Assembly (NCBI GenBank): GCA_902826835.1
Contig: CADEGH010000020.1
Location: forward strand, 1-64,000
DNA length: 64,000 bases
Reading direction: 5' to 3'
Source of the DNA: an uncultured bacterium
GTDB lineage: Bacteria; Planctomycetota; GCA-002687715
The notes under the pieces are model-generated. The model had not been told where the DNA came from and made no database searches. It saw only the letters and a list, made by a program, of their open reading frames with translations. Numbering within the stretch: the stretch's first letter is position 1; each line of letters opens with the position of its first letter. A program made the translations under genes and the position numbers. Of this stretch, positions 43,795-53,191 are shown piece after piece.

Positions 43795-45147
43795 TTGACG
43801 CGAAAATATTTCGGCACGGATGGGATTCGGGACGTGGCCGGCCAAGGCCTGCTCGCCGAGGATTGTGTGCGGCGCCTTGGGCGCGCGATCGGGCGCGTGA
43901 TCTCCGCGCGCACTCCGGTAGCACGCGTCTTGATCGGCCGCGACACCCGCGCCTCCGGGCCGCAGATCCTCGAACAATTGAGCGAGGGCATCCTCGCGGC
44001 CGGCCACTCCGTGCAAGACGGGGAGATCTTGAGCACGCCGGCGGTGCAGACCTTGTGCCGCACCGAGGGATTCGACCTCGCGGTCGTGATTTCCGCCTCT
44101 CACAATCCCGCCCACGACAACGGCATCAAACTCTTCGGCGCGGATGGGCGCAAGCTCTCGGACGACCTCGAAACCCGGATCGAAGCCGCCATCGACGCTG
44201 ACGGCACCGCCCGTGGTCCCAGCGGAAAGCCGGGTCGACTCGAAACGGATCCGACGGCCGAAGACCGCTACCTCGCGTGGTTGCGGCGCTCGGCGTTTCC
44301 CGATCTCGATCTGCGGGGGCTGACCCTGGTGGTGGACGCCGCTCACGGCGCGGCCTACCGCGCCGCGCCACGTTTCTTGGCCGAGCTCGGCGCGCGGGTC
44401 GTGTCGCGCGGGACTTCGCCGACTGGGCACAACATCAACGACGGCGCCGGGGTGTTCGCGGTCGAAGGATTGGGGCCGATCGTGGTGGCCGAAGGTGCTG
44501 CGATGGGTCTCGCGCTCGACGGGGATGCCGACCGGGTCCTGCTCGTGGACGAACTCGGCGCGGTGGTCGATGGCGACCACATGCTCGGATTTCTCGCCCG
44601 GGACTTGCATCGTCGAGGCGCCCTACCCGGCAATCGCCTCGTCACCACCGTGATGGCCAATCTCGGCCTCAAGGTGTTCCTGCAGGAGCAAGGAATCGGC
44701 TGCGAAATGGTGGCGGTCGGCGATCGCCACGTGTCCGCGCGCATGGCCGAAACCGGCGCGGTGCTGGGCGGTGAACAATCGGGGCACATCATCTTCCGCT
44801 CGGGAGAAACCTGGACGGGGGATGGGCTCTTCACCGCGCTGCGGGTGCTCGAGGTTCGCAAGCGCGAGGGCCGACCGCTTTCCGAAATGGCGAAGCCGAT
44901 CGTGAAGTACCCGCAGGTATTGGTGAACGTGAAGGTTGCGACGAAGCCGAAGCTTGAGAGCCTGCCGGAGTTGGTGGGGGAGGCGGCGAAGGTCGAATCC
45001 AGCATGGCGGGTCGGGGGAGAGTCTTGCTGCGCTACAGCGGGACCGAACCGTTGCTCCGCGTGATGGTCGAAGGGCCGGATGCTCGGCAGATCCGGGTGC
45101 AGGCCGATCAATTGGCCGCCCTGGCCGAGCGCCTCCTGAGCGCGTGA
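43795..45147 (+). CDS. glmM: Phosphoglucosamine mutase GlmM
   Basis: The ~450-residue protein starts TRKYFGTDGIRD and has the active-site serine in ISASHNPAHDNGIK (about residues 91-104), the metal loop DGDADR (~242-247), and GEQSGHIIF and RYSGTEPLLRVM, the sugar and phosphate binding parts. It converts glucosamine-6-P to glucosamine-1-P for peptidoglycan and LPS. TTG at 43795 is preferred for its GGGAG site and homology; ATG at 43771 is the alternative. Confidence 0.95.
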   Translation: MTRKYFGTDGIRDVAGQGLLAEDCVRRLGRAIGRVISARTPVARVLIGRDTRASGPQILEQLSEGILAAGHSVQDGEILSTPAVQTLCRTEGFDLAVVISASHNPAHDNGIKLFGADGRKLSDDLETRIEAAIDADGTARGPSGKPGRLETDPTAEDRYLAWLRRSAFPDLDLRGLTLVVDAAHGAAYRAAPRFLAELGARVVSRGTSPTGHNINDGAGVFAVEGLGPIVVAEGAAMGLALDGDADRVLLVDELGAVVDGDHMLGFLARDLHRRGALPGNRLVTTVMANLGLKVFLQEQGIGCEMVAVGDRHVSARMAETGAVLGGEQSGHIIFRSGETWTGDGLFTALRVLEVRKREGRPLSEMAKPIVKYPQVLVNVKVATKPKLESLPELVGEAAKVESSMAGRGRVLLRYSGTEPLLRVMVEGPDARQIRVQADQLAALAERLLSA

Positions 45148-45292
45148 CGGATGTCCGGGAGCAGGCCGGAGCGACTGCAAAATCAAGGCGCGCAAGGAGG
45201 GTCCAGGCCTCGGATCCGGACCTGCTTTGGACCCTGGCCCTGACTCCAACAAGCGGCGAGGACCACCCCATGGCTGCTAAGTTCGCCGCGGC

Positions 45293-45943
45293 ATGTCGAT
45301 TCCTCTGCGCATCCTCGCTCTCGACACGAGCGGATCCGTCGGCTCGGTCGCTCTGCGATTGAGCGCGGGATCGACGAGGGAAATCCGCCTTCCGCGAAAT
45401 GGTGAGCGCAGTGAATCTCTCGGCACGGCGACCAGCCGACTGCTTTGGTCGGCGGGAGTGCGCCCCGCGGATCTCGATGTGGTGGTGGTCGGCCTCGGAC
45501 CGGGCTCGTACACGGGCACCCGTATCGCGGTGACGTTCGCGAAGACCCTCGCCTTTGCATTGCGCCGGCCGCTGTACGGAATCTCGGGACTCGTCGCGAT
45601 CGCCGAAGATGCGCGGGGATCGGGCGCACATGTCGCGGTGCTTGAGCCCGGCCATCTCGGACGCGTGTATGCCGGGATCTTTGATCTCGCCGAGCCGGTA
45701 CCCTCGGAGCAGTTGCCAGTTGGCCTCTATGCGGTCGACCAGGTCTTGGCCGCATTGCCTCCCGGCGCGGTCATGGTGGGCTCGGAGTGCCCGGGATTTT
45801 CGAGACCACGACGAGTCACGTCATCGGCGTTGGCTCGCTTGGGTGATCGGCTCGTGACCCGGAGTGTCCCTCCGGCGGACTTGGAGAGCTTGGAACCGCT
45901 CTATCTCCAGGCCTCGGCGCCGGAGCGGGTGGCAGGCTCGTGA
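45293..45943 (+). CDS. tsaB: tRNA threonylcarbamoyladenosine protein TsaB
   Basis: The 216-residue protein starts ILALDTSGSVGSVAL, the ASKHA fold phosphate-binding strand, and has GLGPGSYTGTRIAVTFAK (residues ~66-83), the TsaB hallmark. TsaB pairs with TsaD in making the t6A modification of tRNAs decoding ANN codons. Length is normal. Lies 145 bases after glmM. Confidence 0.9.
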   Translation: MSIPLRILALDTSGSVGSVALRLSAGSTREIRLPRNGERSESLGTATSRLLWSAGVRPADLDVVVVGLGPGSYTGTRIAVTFAKTLAFALRRPLYGISGLVAIAEDARGSGAHVAVLEPGHLGRVYAGIFDLAEPVPSEQLPVGLYAVDQVLAALPPGAVMVGSECPGFSRPRRVTSSALARLGDRLVTRSVPPADLESLEPLYLQASAPERVAGS

Positions 45944-45973
45944 TCGCCGTGTTCGACCGTTCGGAGAATCATC

Positions 45974-47068
45974 ATGCCGTGGACCGAGACGCGATGGTTG
46001 GTTGCATTCGTGGGGTTGAGTCTGCTCGCGATGGCGCAGGATCGTCCCGTGTTTGAGGCCTCGGCCGAGGAGAGGTTCGCGAAGCTCGCTTTGGAATGTG
46101 TCGGCAAGGAGTATCCGAACAAGATCTCCCACACGATGCAGCGGGACGAGGACGCGCGTCCCCCGCGGAAGTTGACGCCCGCGTTCTACGGGTGTTTCGA
46201 TTGGCATTCGGCCGTGCACGGGCATTGGCTCCTGGCGCGATTGGCCAAACTGCATCCGAGGGCTTCGTTTGCAAACGAGGCACGGGCGGCCCTTGGGCGA
46301 AGCCTCACCCCCGAGAACATCGCCGGGGAGGTTGCCTATCTGACGGACGTCGATCGCGAGGGATTCGAGCGGCCGTACGGTCTGGCCTGGCTGCTGCAAT
46401 TGGCGCTCGAACTCGGGGACTGGCCGGAAGAGGAACCTCGCCTCTGGTCGAAGACGCTTCAGCCGCTCGAAGACATCGCCGCGGAACGCCTGCTCGCCTA
46501 CTTCGCGCGCCTGGGTCTGCCGGCGCGGGTGGGGGAACACAGTCAAACCGCATTTGCGCTCGGCCTCACTCTGGATTGGGCGAAAGCGCGCCGACCGGCG
46601 GCGCTCGCGGCGTTGTCGGATCAAGCCAAGAAGTTCTACCTCGCCGACTTCGGGTGGCGGCTCGCCTTCGAACCGAGCGGGCAGGATTTTCTGTCGCCCG
46701 GGCTCGCGGAGGCGGACGTCATGCGCCGCGTGCTGGCCTCCGCGGAGTTCTCGGCCTGGCTCACGCGGTTCTTGCCGGAGATCCCGACCGAAGGTCGCCC
46801 CGGCTGGTGGCCGGTCGGGGTGCCCGCCGACCGTAAGGACGGGAAGTTCGCCCATCTCGACGGGCTCAATCTGGCGCGCGCCTGGATGCTCGAAGGTGTG
46901 CTATCGGGGCTCCCCGAGTCCGATGGACGGAGGCCGGCCTTGCTCGAGTCCTACCGCGAACATCGGGACGCCGGGCTCGCTGCCGTGACAGGTGAGCACT
47001 ACGCGGGAGGCCACTGGCTCGGCACCTTTGCGGTCTATCTCGTGACGCGCCGCGGGCTTTCGAACTGA
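45974..47068 (+). CDS. DUF2891-family protein, probably secreted
   Basis: The 364-residue protein has a hydrophobic N terminus ending SLLAMAQ, which looks like a signal peptide, and a helical body. It starts with KEYPNKISHTMQRDED and FYGCFDWHSAVHGHWLLARL (split as FYGCFDWHSAV and HGHWLLARL), the DUF2891 signature with conserved His, Asp and Trp. The family is thought to be a toroid-like hydrolase but has no known reaction. It stands between tsaB and alr. Confidence 0.85.
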   Translation: MPWTETRWLVAFVGLSLLAMAQDRPVFEASAEERFAKLALECVGKEYPNKISHTMQRDEDARPPRKLTPAFYGCFDWHSAVHGHWLLARLAKLHPRASFANEARAALGRSLTPENIAGEVAYLTDVDREGFERPYGLAWLLQLALELGDWPEEEPRLWSKTLQPLEDIAAERLLAYFARLGLPARVGEHSQTAFALGLTLDWAKARRPAALAALSDQAKKFYLADFGWRLAFEPSGQDFLSPGLAEADVMRRVLASAEFSAWLTRFLPEIPTEGRPGWWPVGVPADRKDGKFAHLDGLNLARAWMLEGVLSGLPESDGRRPALLESYREHRDAGLAAVTGEHYAGGHWLGTFAVYLVTRRGLSN

Positions 47069-47133
47069 GAGACATGACGCAAAGCCGGGGGATCGACCAG
47101 CCCCGGATCGGCGACTAAACTGGCGCGACCGCG

Positions 47134-48312
47134 ATGCCCCTCCCGCTAACGGATTCCCTCGCTTCGTCCGACCGTCCGCGGGCGTGGGCCCGGATCGACC
47201 TGGACGCGTTTGCCGCGAATTTCCGCGTGGCCGCAAGCCGAGCACCGGCGGGGCGGCTCTTGGTCGTTCTCAAGGCCGATGGCTATGGCCACAGCGCCTC
47301 GATCCTCGCGCGTGCGGCTCTGTCAGCCGGCGCCGCGATGATGGGCGTGGGCGATTCCGGGGAAGCGCTCGAGTTGCGTCGGGCCGGAATCCGTGGGCCG
47401 ATCCTGATTCTCGGGGCGCTCGCGCCGGGAGAGATTCCGGACATCGTGGCCGCGGACATCACTCCGGTCGTGCACTCGGGCGGGCGGATTGCCGCGCTCG
47501 AACACGAAGCGGCGAGGCAGGGGAAGAGCGTCGGGGTTCATCTCAAAGTCGACACCGGGATGGGCCGTTTGGGCGCCCTGCCCGCCAAAGCGGTCGAACT
47601 CGCGGAGCGCCTCACCCACTCGCATTGGCTCCGCTTCGACGGACTCATGAGTCACCTCGCGCGCCACGAGGGCGACCCCGCCAATCAGGAGCAAGCGCAG
47701 GGGCTCGCGGGACTCATGGCCGAGCTCGGTCGGCGAGGCCTCGTGCCGAGAGAGGTGCACTTGCGCAATTCGGCCGGTCTTTTGGACGAAGGCCTCGTGG
47801 TCCCGGGTGAGACCATGGCCCGCGCGGGGGCGATGCTGCTCGGGTTTTCGGGCTCCGGGCGCAAGCGTCCGGCAAGTCTCGCTCCCGTGCTCTCCCTGCA
47901 CACCCAAATCGTCTTCATGAAGGATGTCCCGAAAGGAAGCCCCATCGGGTACGGCGGCGCCCACATCGTCCCGCGTCCGACGCGCCTTGGGGTGTTGTCC
48001 ATCGGCTATGCCGACGGCGTGCGCAGTCGTGCCAACGGAAAGGGAATGGCGCTGGTGCGGGGCCAGCGCTGCCCCTTCCTGGGCCGAGTTTCCATGGACT
48101 ACACGACCATCGACCTGACTGAAGTCGCGGGAGCGCAGGTAGGGGACACGGCAACTTTGATCGGGGGAGAGGGCGCGAGCGAACTGTCGGTCGAGGAAGT
48201 CGCCGAGCGAGCCGACGCCATCCCCTACGAAATCCTCTGCGGACTCGGGCGTCGCGTCGTCCGGGTCGTCGCGCGCACCCCGGAATTGCGAGCGATCGAA
48301 TCGGGTCGATGA
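47134..48312 (+). CDS. alr: Alanine racemase
   Basis: The 392-residue protein has the PLP lysine in VVLKADGYGHSA (Lys47), GVHLKVDTGMGRLG in the barrel, and the C-terminal beta domain with GYGGAH carrying the catalytic tyrosine and VLSIGYADGV. It makes D-alanine for peptidoglycan. Length is normal. The stop overlaps the next gene's ATG (ATGA). Confidence 0.95.
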   Translation: MPLPLTDSLASSDRPRAWARIDLDAFAANFRVAASRAPAGRLLVVLKADGYGHSASILARAALSAGAAMMGVGDSGEALELRRAGIRGPILILGALAPGEIPDIVAADITPVVHSGGRIAALEHEAARQGKSVGVHLKVDTGMGRLGALPAKAVELAERLTHSHWLRFDGLMSHLARHEGDPANQEQAQGLAGLMAELGRRGLVPREVHLRNSAGLLDEGLVVPGETMARAGAMLLGFSGSGRKRPASLAPVLSLHTQIVFMKDVPKGSPIGYGGAHIVPRPTRLGVLSIGYADGVRSRANGKGMALVRGQRCPFLGRVSMDYTTIDLTEVAGAQVGDTATLIGGEGASELSVEEVAERADAIPYEILCGLGRRVVRVVARTPELRAIESGR

Positions 48313-48968
48313 ACCCCCATGGCCCCTCTTCTTTCGCTGAACTCGGCTGGGCCGTGGTCCCATCCCTGTTCACCGCACCCGAGTGTGACTCCTTGGGTTC
48401 CCTGCTCGAGCGCGATCGACCAGGCGTGCGACTGGATCGATCATTGCTGGATCTCGATTGGTGCCAGCAACTCGCGGCGCGTGTGCGTACGCATCCCGCC
48501 CTGGCGGCATTCCTTTTGCCGGAAATGGAGGCGCTTCAGGCTACGCTCTTCGCGAAAGACACAACCTCCAACTGGCTGGTGGCATTTCATCAAGACTTGA
48601 GCGTGCCTGTGGCCGGTCCAGGCTCGTGGCCGGGATCCACCGGGTGGTCGCAAAAGCAGGGTCGCTGGTTTGTCCAGCCGCCTCCCGCCTGGATGGACCG
48701 GCTCACCGCGGTACGGCTCCAGATCGACGAACCGGAGGCGAACAACGGAAGCCTCGTTGTCCTCTCCCGATCACACCGGGAGGGCCGAATCGGAGACCAG
48801 CGGCGCCTGGACCTCGTGCGTCAGGGTGCGCCCGACGCGCCTCTGGTGCCCCGCGGAGGAGCACTCTTGATGCGTCCCCTCCTCCTTCATGCCTCTCCAA
48901 AGACCCGGAGCTCCGGACCCAGGCGGGTGATCCATTTCCTGTTTGCCCCACCCCGGCCGACAATCTGA
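48309..48968 (+). CDS. Phytanoyl-CoA dioxygenase-like (PhyH) Fe(II)/2-oxoglutarate enzyme
   Basis: The 219-residue protein has FHQDLSVPV (about residues 93-101), supplying a His-x-Asp iron-binding pair, and later LLLHASPKTRSSGPRRVIHF (split as LLLHASPKTRS and SGPRRVIHF), with the second iron His and the Arg that binds 2-oxoglutarate. It should be a cytoplasmic non-heme iron hydroxylase. The substrate is unknown. It is coupled to alr by a 4-base overlap, an unusual pairing. Confidence 0.82.
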   Translation: MNPHGPSSFAELGWAVVPSLFTAPECDSLGSLLERDRPGVRLDRSLLDLDWCQQLAARVRTHPALAAFLLPEMEALQATLFAKDTTSNWLVAFHQDLSVPVAGPGSWPGSTGWSQKQGRWFVQPPPAWMDRLTAVRLQIDEPEANNGSLVVLSRSHREGRIGDQRRLDLVRQGAPDAPLVPRGGALLMRPLLLHASPKTRSSGPRRVIHFLFAPPRPTI

Positions 48969-49232
48969 CTTGATGGAGCCTGGTCGATCGCGACTCCTGC
49001 TCACGATTTTCAATGAGGTAGGCTCGGACGAACGAGGCCCGGATTGAGTCGTTCGGGGCCAAAGGTGGTACCGAACCGCTCGCGCACTACGATGCAGTTC
49101 CGTCGACCGAGAATTGGGGGGCTAACGGGGCTGCGACCGAGGGGCCTTCAGGTCTCTCGCCCCACGTCGCCGTACGGTCCAGGCGGCGTGGTAAGAGGGA
49201 GGGCGATCAATTGGTCGGTTGGACGGTTTTTT

Positions 49233-51035
49233 ATGCACTTTGATGCTTTTGCCAGCGTGGCGGTGATTGCGGCGGTCGCCGCAGTCTTGGTGTGGGTCCT
49301 CCAGAAGTTGGGGCAGTCCGCGATCATCGCGTACCTGCTTTTGGGGTTGATCCTCGGACCGTCGGGCCTGAATGCCGCCCAGAGCACCGAGAGTGTGCAG
49401 CACCTCTCGGAAGCGGGAATCATGTTCCTGCTCTTTTTTGTCGGGCTCGAGTTTCACCTCGACACCCTGAAGCGGATGCTCGGCCTCGCGCTCGGGGGCA
49501 CCGCGCTCCAGGTGGGAGCGACGGCGCTCACCATCGGAGGAATCGGCGTCCTCTTCGGTTGGCCGTTCGGCGCTTCTCTGCTTGCGGGCCTCTGCATCGG
49601 CTTGTCGTCCACCGCGATCGTGCTGAAAGCTTTCGAGGATCGGAAAGAGGGCGACTCCTACGAGGCGGAGACCTGCGTCGCGATCCTGATCGGTCAAGAC
49701 CTGATCGCGCTCCTGGCCCTGGCGATTCTGCCGTTCATGCTCGGGGTTCCGAAAGAGGGCACGTTCGGCCTCAGTCCGACCCTCTCGCTCGGACTCATGC
49801 TCGTCGCGCTGCCGGCACTGTTTTTCGCCGTGCGTTGGCTCTTCCCGAAGCTGTTCACGCGCGCGGCGGTCTCGCGGAGCCCCGAGGTGTTTGCCCTCGC
49901 CAGCTTGGCGGGCTGCCTCGTCGTCGCCGTCGCCAGCCGTGAACTCGGAGCGAGCCTCGCGCTCGGAGCCTTCCTCGGCGGGCTCGTGTTTGCTGACACT
50001 CCCTTCTCCCACCAGATCCGGGCCGACCTCGCGGTGTTCAAGAACCTCGCGCTCGGCTTCTTCTTCGTCACGGTGGGGATGTTGCTCGATCTCAACTACT
50101 TGAAGGCGAACATCCTGCCGCTTTTGCTCGGGCTCGCGGTGGTGATCACCGTGAAAACCGCGGTGACCGCGGGCGCCGTGCGCGCCTTTCGGGTGCCCGC
50201 GAGCGTTGCGGTCGCGGTGGGAATCGCCCTGTCCCAAATCTCGGAGTTTGCGCTCGTTCTATCGGCCCTCGGCAAAGGCAACGTGTTGAGCAGCGACCAG
50301 TTCCAATATCTGAGCGCGCTCACGGTCCTGACGATGCTCGTGGCTCCCTTCCTCGTGGCCCGCGCGCGCCCCTTGGGTCGAAGCTTGACTGGACTCGGGA
50401 GGTCCGCGGAGCCGGTGTTCGATCACGCCCAGGTCCTGAAGGAGCACGGCGAGGTCGGCGACATCGCGGGGCCGAAGGAAGCCAAGGCTCGCGCGGTGGT
50501 CGTGGGCTACGGGCCGGTGGGTCGAACCCTGTGCCGCATCCTGATTCGTTTCGGAGTGCAGCCTTGTGTGATCGACCTCGCGGTGCCGACGATCGAAAAG
50601 CTGCGCAACCTCGGTCGCGAGGGTGTGTTCGGAGACGCGTCACGCCGCGAAGTGCAGATGGCGGCGGGAGTGCAAGAGGCGAAATTCCTCGCGATCACCC
50701 TGCCCGACTTTGCGAGCCGAGCTTCGATCATCGCGACGGCCCGGACTCTGAACCCGACGATCGCGATCATCAGCCGCGCTCGATACCTCACCGAGCGTAC
50801 GCCCCTGGAAGGCGCGGGCGCCAATTTTGTCGCCGTCGAGGAGACCGAGGTCGCGTGTGAACTCGCGCGCCATCTTCTGCGCGGACTGAATGTCCCCGAA
50901 GAGAAGATGGAGCAGGAAGTCTCGCGCATCGCCGACGAAATCGTGAGCCGCAGCGGGTTCACCCGCATGATGACGGTTCCGATCGGTCTGGGCACGACGA
51001 CCCGCCGGCAACTGCAGCCACCCGAATCCCGGTAG
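49233..51035 (+). CDS. Kef-type K+/H+ antiporter (CPA2) with TrkA-N domain
   Basis: From MHFDAFASVA the protein is 600 residues. Twelve or so helices cover residues 1-385, with GLILGPSGLN, LIGQDLIALLAL and ALSQISEFALVLSA, all CPA2 marks. A cytoplasmic TrkA-N/RCK Rossmann domain (~425-545) follows, with VVVGYGPVGRTLCRIL and FGDASRREVQMAAGV. Similar to YbaL/KefB/KefC types that move K+ and respond to nucleotides. The upstream open frame to 49044 looks non-coding. Confidence 0.9.
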   Translation: MHFDAFASVAVIAAVAAVLVWVLQKLGQSAIIAYLLLGLILGPSGLNAAQSTESVQHLSEAGIMFLLFFVGLEFHLDTLKRMLGLALGGTALQVGATALTIGGIGVLFGWPFGASLLAGLCIGLSSTAIVLKAFEDRKEGDSYEAETCVAILIGQDLIALLALAILPFMLGVPKEGTFGLSPTLSLGLMLVALPALFFAVRWLFPKLFTRAAVSRSPEVFALASLAGCLVVAVASRELGASLALGAFLGGLVFADTPFSHQIRADLAVFKNLALGFFFVTVGMLLDLNYLKANILPLLLGLAVVITVKTAVTAGAVRAFRVPASVAVAVGIALSQISEFALVLSALGKGNVLSSDQFQYLSALTVLTMLVAPFLVARARPLGRSLTGLGRSAEPVFDHAQVLKEHGEVGDIAGPKEAKARAVVVGYGPVGRTLCRILIRFGVQPCVIDLAVPTIEKLRNLGREGVFGDASRREVQMAAGVQEAKFLAITLPDFASRASIIATARTLNPTIAIISRARYLTERTPLEGAGANFVAVEETEVACELARHLLRGLNVPEEKMEQEVSRIADEIVSRSGFTRMMTVPIGLGTTTRRQLQPPESR

Positions 51036-51281
51036 CGCCGAGTGGTGGAGAGGCTCATTCAGCGCGAACGCGGAGCCAGCCGCCGAAAAGCTCTTCCAAG
51101 GTGCGGGATTGACCGCGTCGCCTGCCTCGATTCCGCTCGAGTGGTCGCCTGAAGGCCGGGCCGTCCCTCGGCCGAAGGGAAGTTGGTGCGATCGCTCCCG
51201 ATCGAACCTTCGGGGCGTGATAGGTTCGGGGCGATGGGTTGATCGTCGCTCCGTTCGGGAAGTCCTGCGAGTGTTTGCCCC

Positions 51282-52757
51282 ATGGCTACGTCCGCCAACT
51301 TGATTGCTCCCGGCACGGTCGGCCGATCGCGCTGGTGCGCCTTTTGGGCGCTGATTCTCGGCGTGCTCGCCCTTCACGCAGTGGGTGCGGTGGTGGTACG
51401 GATTGCGACCGAGGCGCTGGGAAAATCGAAGTCGGTAGCCACCATATTGGGGCTGGGCGCCTCCGCCGGGGTCCTGGTGCTCGGGCTGGTTGCCCGCGGG
51501 CCGCTGGCCCGGATTCTCGATGGGCTGGTGCAGGGCCTCGGAGGCTTGGATCGGCGCCGTGTTTGGTGGGCGGCCCTGCTCGCAGGAATCGGGATTCGCC
51601 TCGGGTACGGTCTCCTCTTTCCGGCTCCGCAGACTTCGGATGCCGCGACCTACGTGGCACTGGCCGAGGGAATGGCTACGAAGGGTGTGTTCGAGGTAGG
51701 AGGGAACGCGGCTTATTGGCCGCCGGGATTTCCCCTCTTCCTCTTCCCGTTCGCCAAGACAGTGGGTTTGGGTTCCGGAATGATCCTCGCGATCAACCTC
51801 CTGCTCTACTTCGGCGCACACGTGTTCGTCGGTCGATTGGCGGCGATGTCCAGGTTCGGCGCCGCCCCGAATTTGGTCCTGCTTCTGCTCGCGCTTTGGC
51901 CGGGCTACTGGACGGGTGCTGCCCTTGCGAGCAAGGAACATCTCCTGCTCGTGCTCCTGCCGCTCCTGATCTGGTGGTGGCTGCTCGACAACTCTTGGAC
52001 TCGCAGTGTCTGGCCCTTCTTGGCCGGACTGGCGCTGGGCTTCGCGTGCCTCACCCAACCATCGCAGCTCCTGTTTTTCACCGCTTTGTTCGCAGTCGAC
52101 CTGGTTCGGCGTATTCCGCTTCGCGTCAGCCTCGTACGGCTCGCCGCGCTCTTTTTGGGCATGGCAATCGTCATCAGTCCGTGGACCCTGCGCAATCGCG
52201 AGGTGTTCGGCCAGACGGTGCTGATTGCCACGAACGGCGGTTCGAATTTCTATCGCGCGAACAACCCGCTTGCGCATGGCGGCTTCATGGAGCGTGGCGA
52301 AGTCGATCTCGCTCCGCTCTCCGAGCTCGAGTCCGATCGCGAGGGGTTCAAGCTAGGCAAGCAGTGGGTGCGAGACAACCCGGCCGACTTCGCGAAGCTC
52401 TCCCTCTGGAAGCAAGTGCTCTTCATGGGGGATGACGCCGCCAGTCCGTTCTTCGTGCTCAAACGCGGGCTCGGCATCGAAGGCATGCAGTACAACGCGT
52501 TCAAGCTGCTCTGCACCGGAGTTTGGTGGGCGACCTGGGTGCTCCTCCTCTTCGGCCTTCTCCGCAAGGATCGCGCCCCGCTCGAGCCCATGGCGGCGAT
52601 GGCGACGATCACCTTCGCCTACTTCTTCAGCCTGCATTCGGTCTTCGAATCCTCCGCCAAGTACCACCAACCGGCCTGGCCGTTTCTCCTGCTCGCCCTC
52701 GGATCCGTGCTGGCATCGGGGCGGTCGCTCATGAAGCGGGAGAAGGCATCGTCGTGA
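51282..52757 (+). CDS. GT39/PMT-type membrane glycosyltransferase
   Basis: The 491-residue protein has about eleven transmembrane helices and the acidic first loop LFPAPQTSDAATYVALAEGM (split as LFPAPQTSDA and ATYVALAEGM), typical of GT-C enzymes that use polyprenyl-phosphate sugars. It heads a three-gene operon with GtrA and a GtrB-like GT2, which make and flip the lipid-linked sugar, so it is likely the final transferase. The acceptor is unknown. The stop overlaps the gtrA GTG. Confidence 0.82.
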   Translation: MATSANLIAPGTVGRSRWCAFWALILGVLALHAVGAVVVRIATEALGKSKSVATILGLGASAGVLVLGLVARGPLARILDGLVQGLGGLDRRRVWWAALLAGIGIRLGYGLLFPAPQTSDAATYVALAEGMATKGVFEVGGNAAYWPPGFPLFLFPFAKTVGLGSGMILAINLLLYFGAHVFVGRLAAMSRFGAAPNLVLLLLALWPGYWTGAALASKEHLLLVLLPLLIWWWLLDNSWTRSVWPFLAGLALGFACLTQPSQLLFFTALFAVDLVRRIPLRVSLVRLAALFLGMAIVISPWTLRNREVFGQTVLIATNGGSNFYRANNPLAHGGFMERGEVDLAPLSELESDREGFKLGKQWVRDNPADFAKLSLWKQVLFMGDDAASPFFVLKRGLGIEGMQYNAFKLLCTGVWWATWVLLLFGLLRKDRAPLEPMAAMATITFAYFFSLHSVFESSAKYHQPAWPFLLLALGSVLASGRSLMKREKASS

Positions 52758-53191
52758 ACGGGCTTCCGGGTTGGTTGCGCAAGGTCGTGTCGTTCCTCGG
52801 AGTGGGGGCGTTTGCCACCGGACTCCAGTGGGCGATTCTCGGCCTCTTGACCGAGACCGGCCTCGCGTCGGAGGTGGTCGCCTCCACCATCGGATTTGCC
52901 CTGTCCGCGTTCGTCAATTACCTGCTTAATCGAAAACTGACGTTCGCCTCGAACCTGCCTCATCGGGTCGCGGCGCCGCGCTTCGCCGCCGTCGCCCTCG
53001 GCGGGTTGATTCTGAATGCGTCCCTCGTGTGGCTCTGTGCGGACAGGCTCGGTTGGCACTGGGTGTTCGCGCAGGGCGTGGCGACGGCGGGCGTGCTCGC
53101 TTCGAATTTTGTCGCCCACTCGCTTTGGACCTTCCGCCACCAGCCAAAAACCCCGGCTTTGCTTCCGCGAGCCTCGGAGAGCGTGACTTGA
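52754..53191 (+). CDS. GtrA-family membrane protein
   Basis: The 145-residue protein has four transmembrane helices (~10-30, 38-58, 72-92 and 98-118) and the family NYLLNRKLTFAS motif (about residues 55-66). GtrA proteins are thought to flip undecaprenyl-phosphate glucose or similar lipid-linked sugars. GTG start and TTG next-gene overlaps of 4 bases join it to its neighbours. Confidence 0.88.
   Translation: MNGLPGWLRKVVSFLGVGAFATGLQWAILGLLTETGLASEVVASTIGFALSAFVNYLLNRKLTFASNLPHRVAAPRFAAVALGGLILNASLVWLCADRLGWHWVFAQGVATAGVLASNFVAHSLWTFRHQPKTPALLPRASESVT

Noticed and set aside
51239..52435. Plus-strand 398-codon frame overlapping the GT39 gene
   Set aside because: Off-frame shadow with Arg/Gly/Pro-rich composition; the GT39 frame shows clear transmembrane helices.
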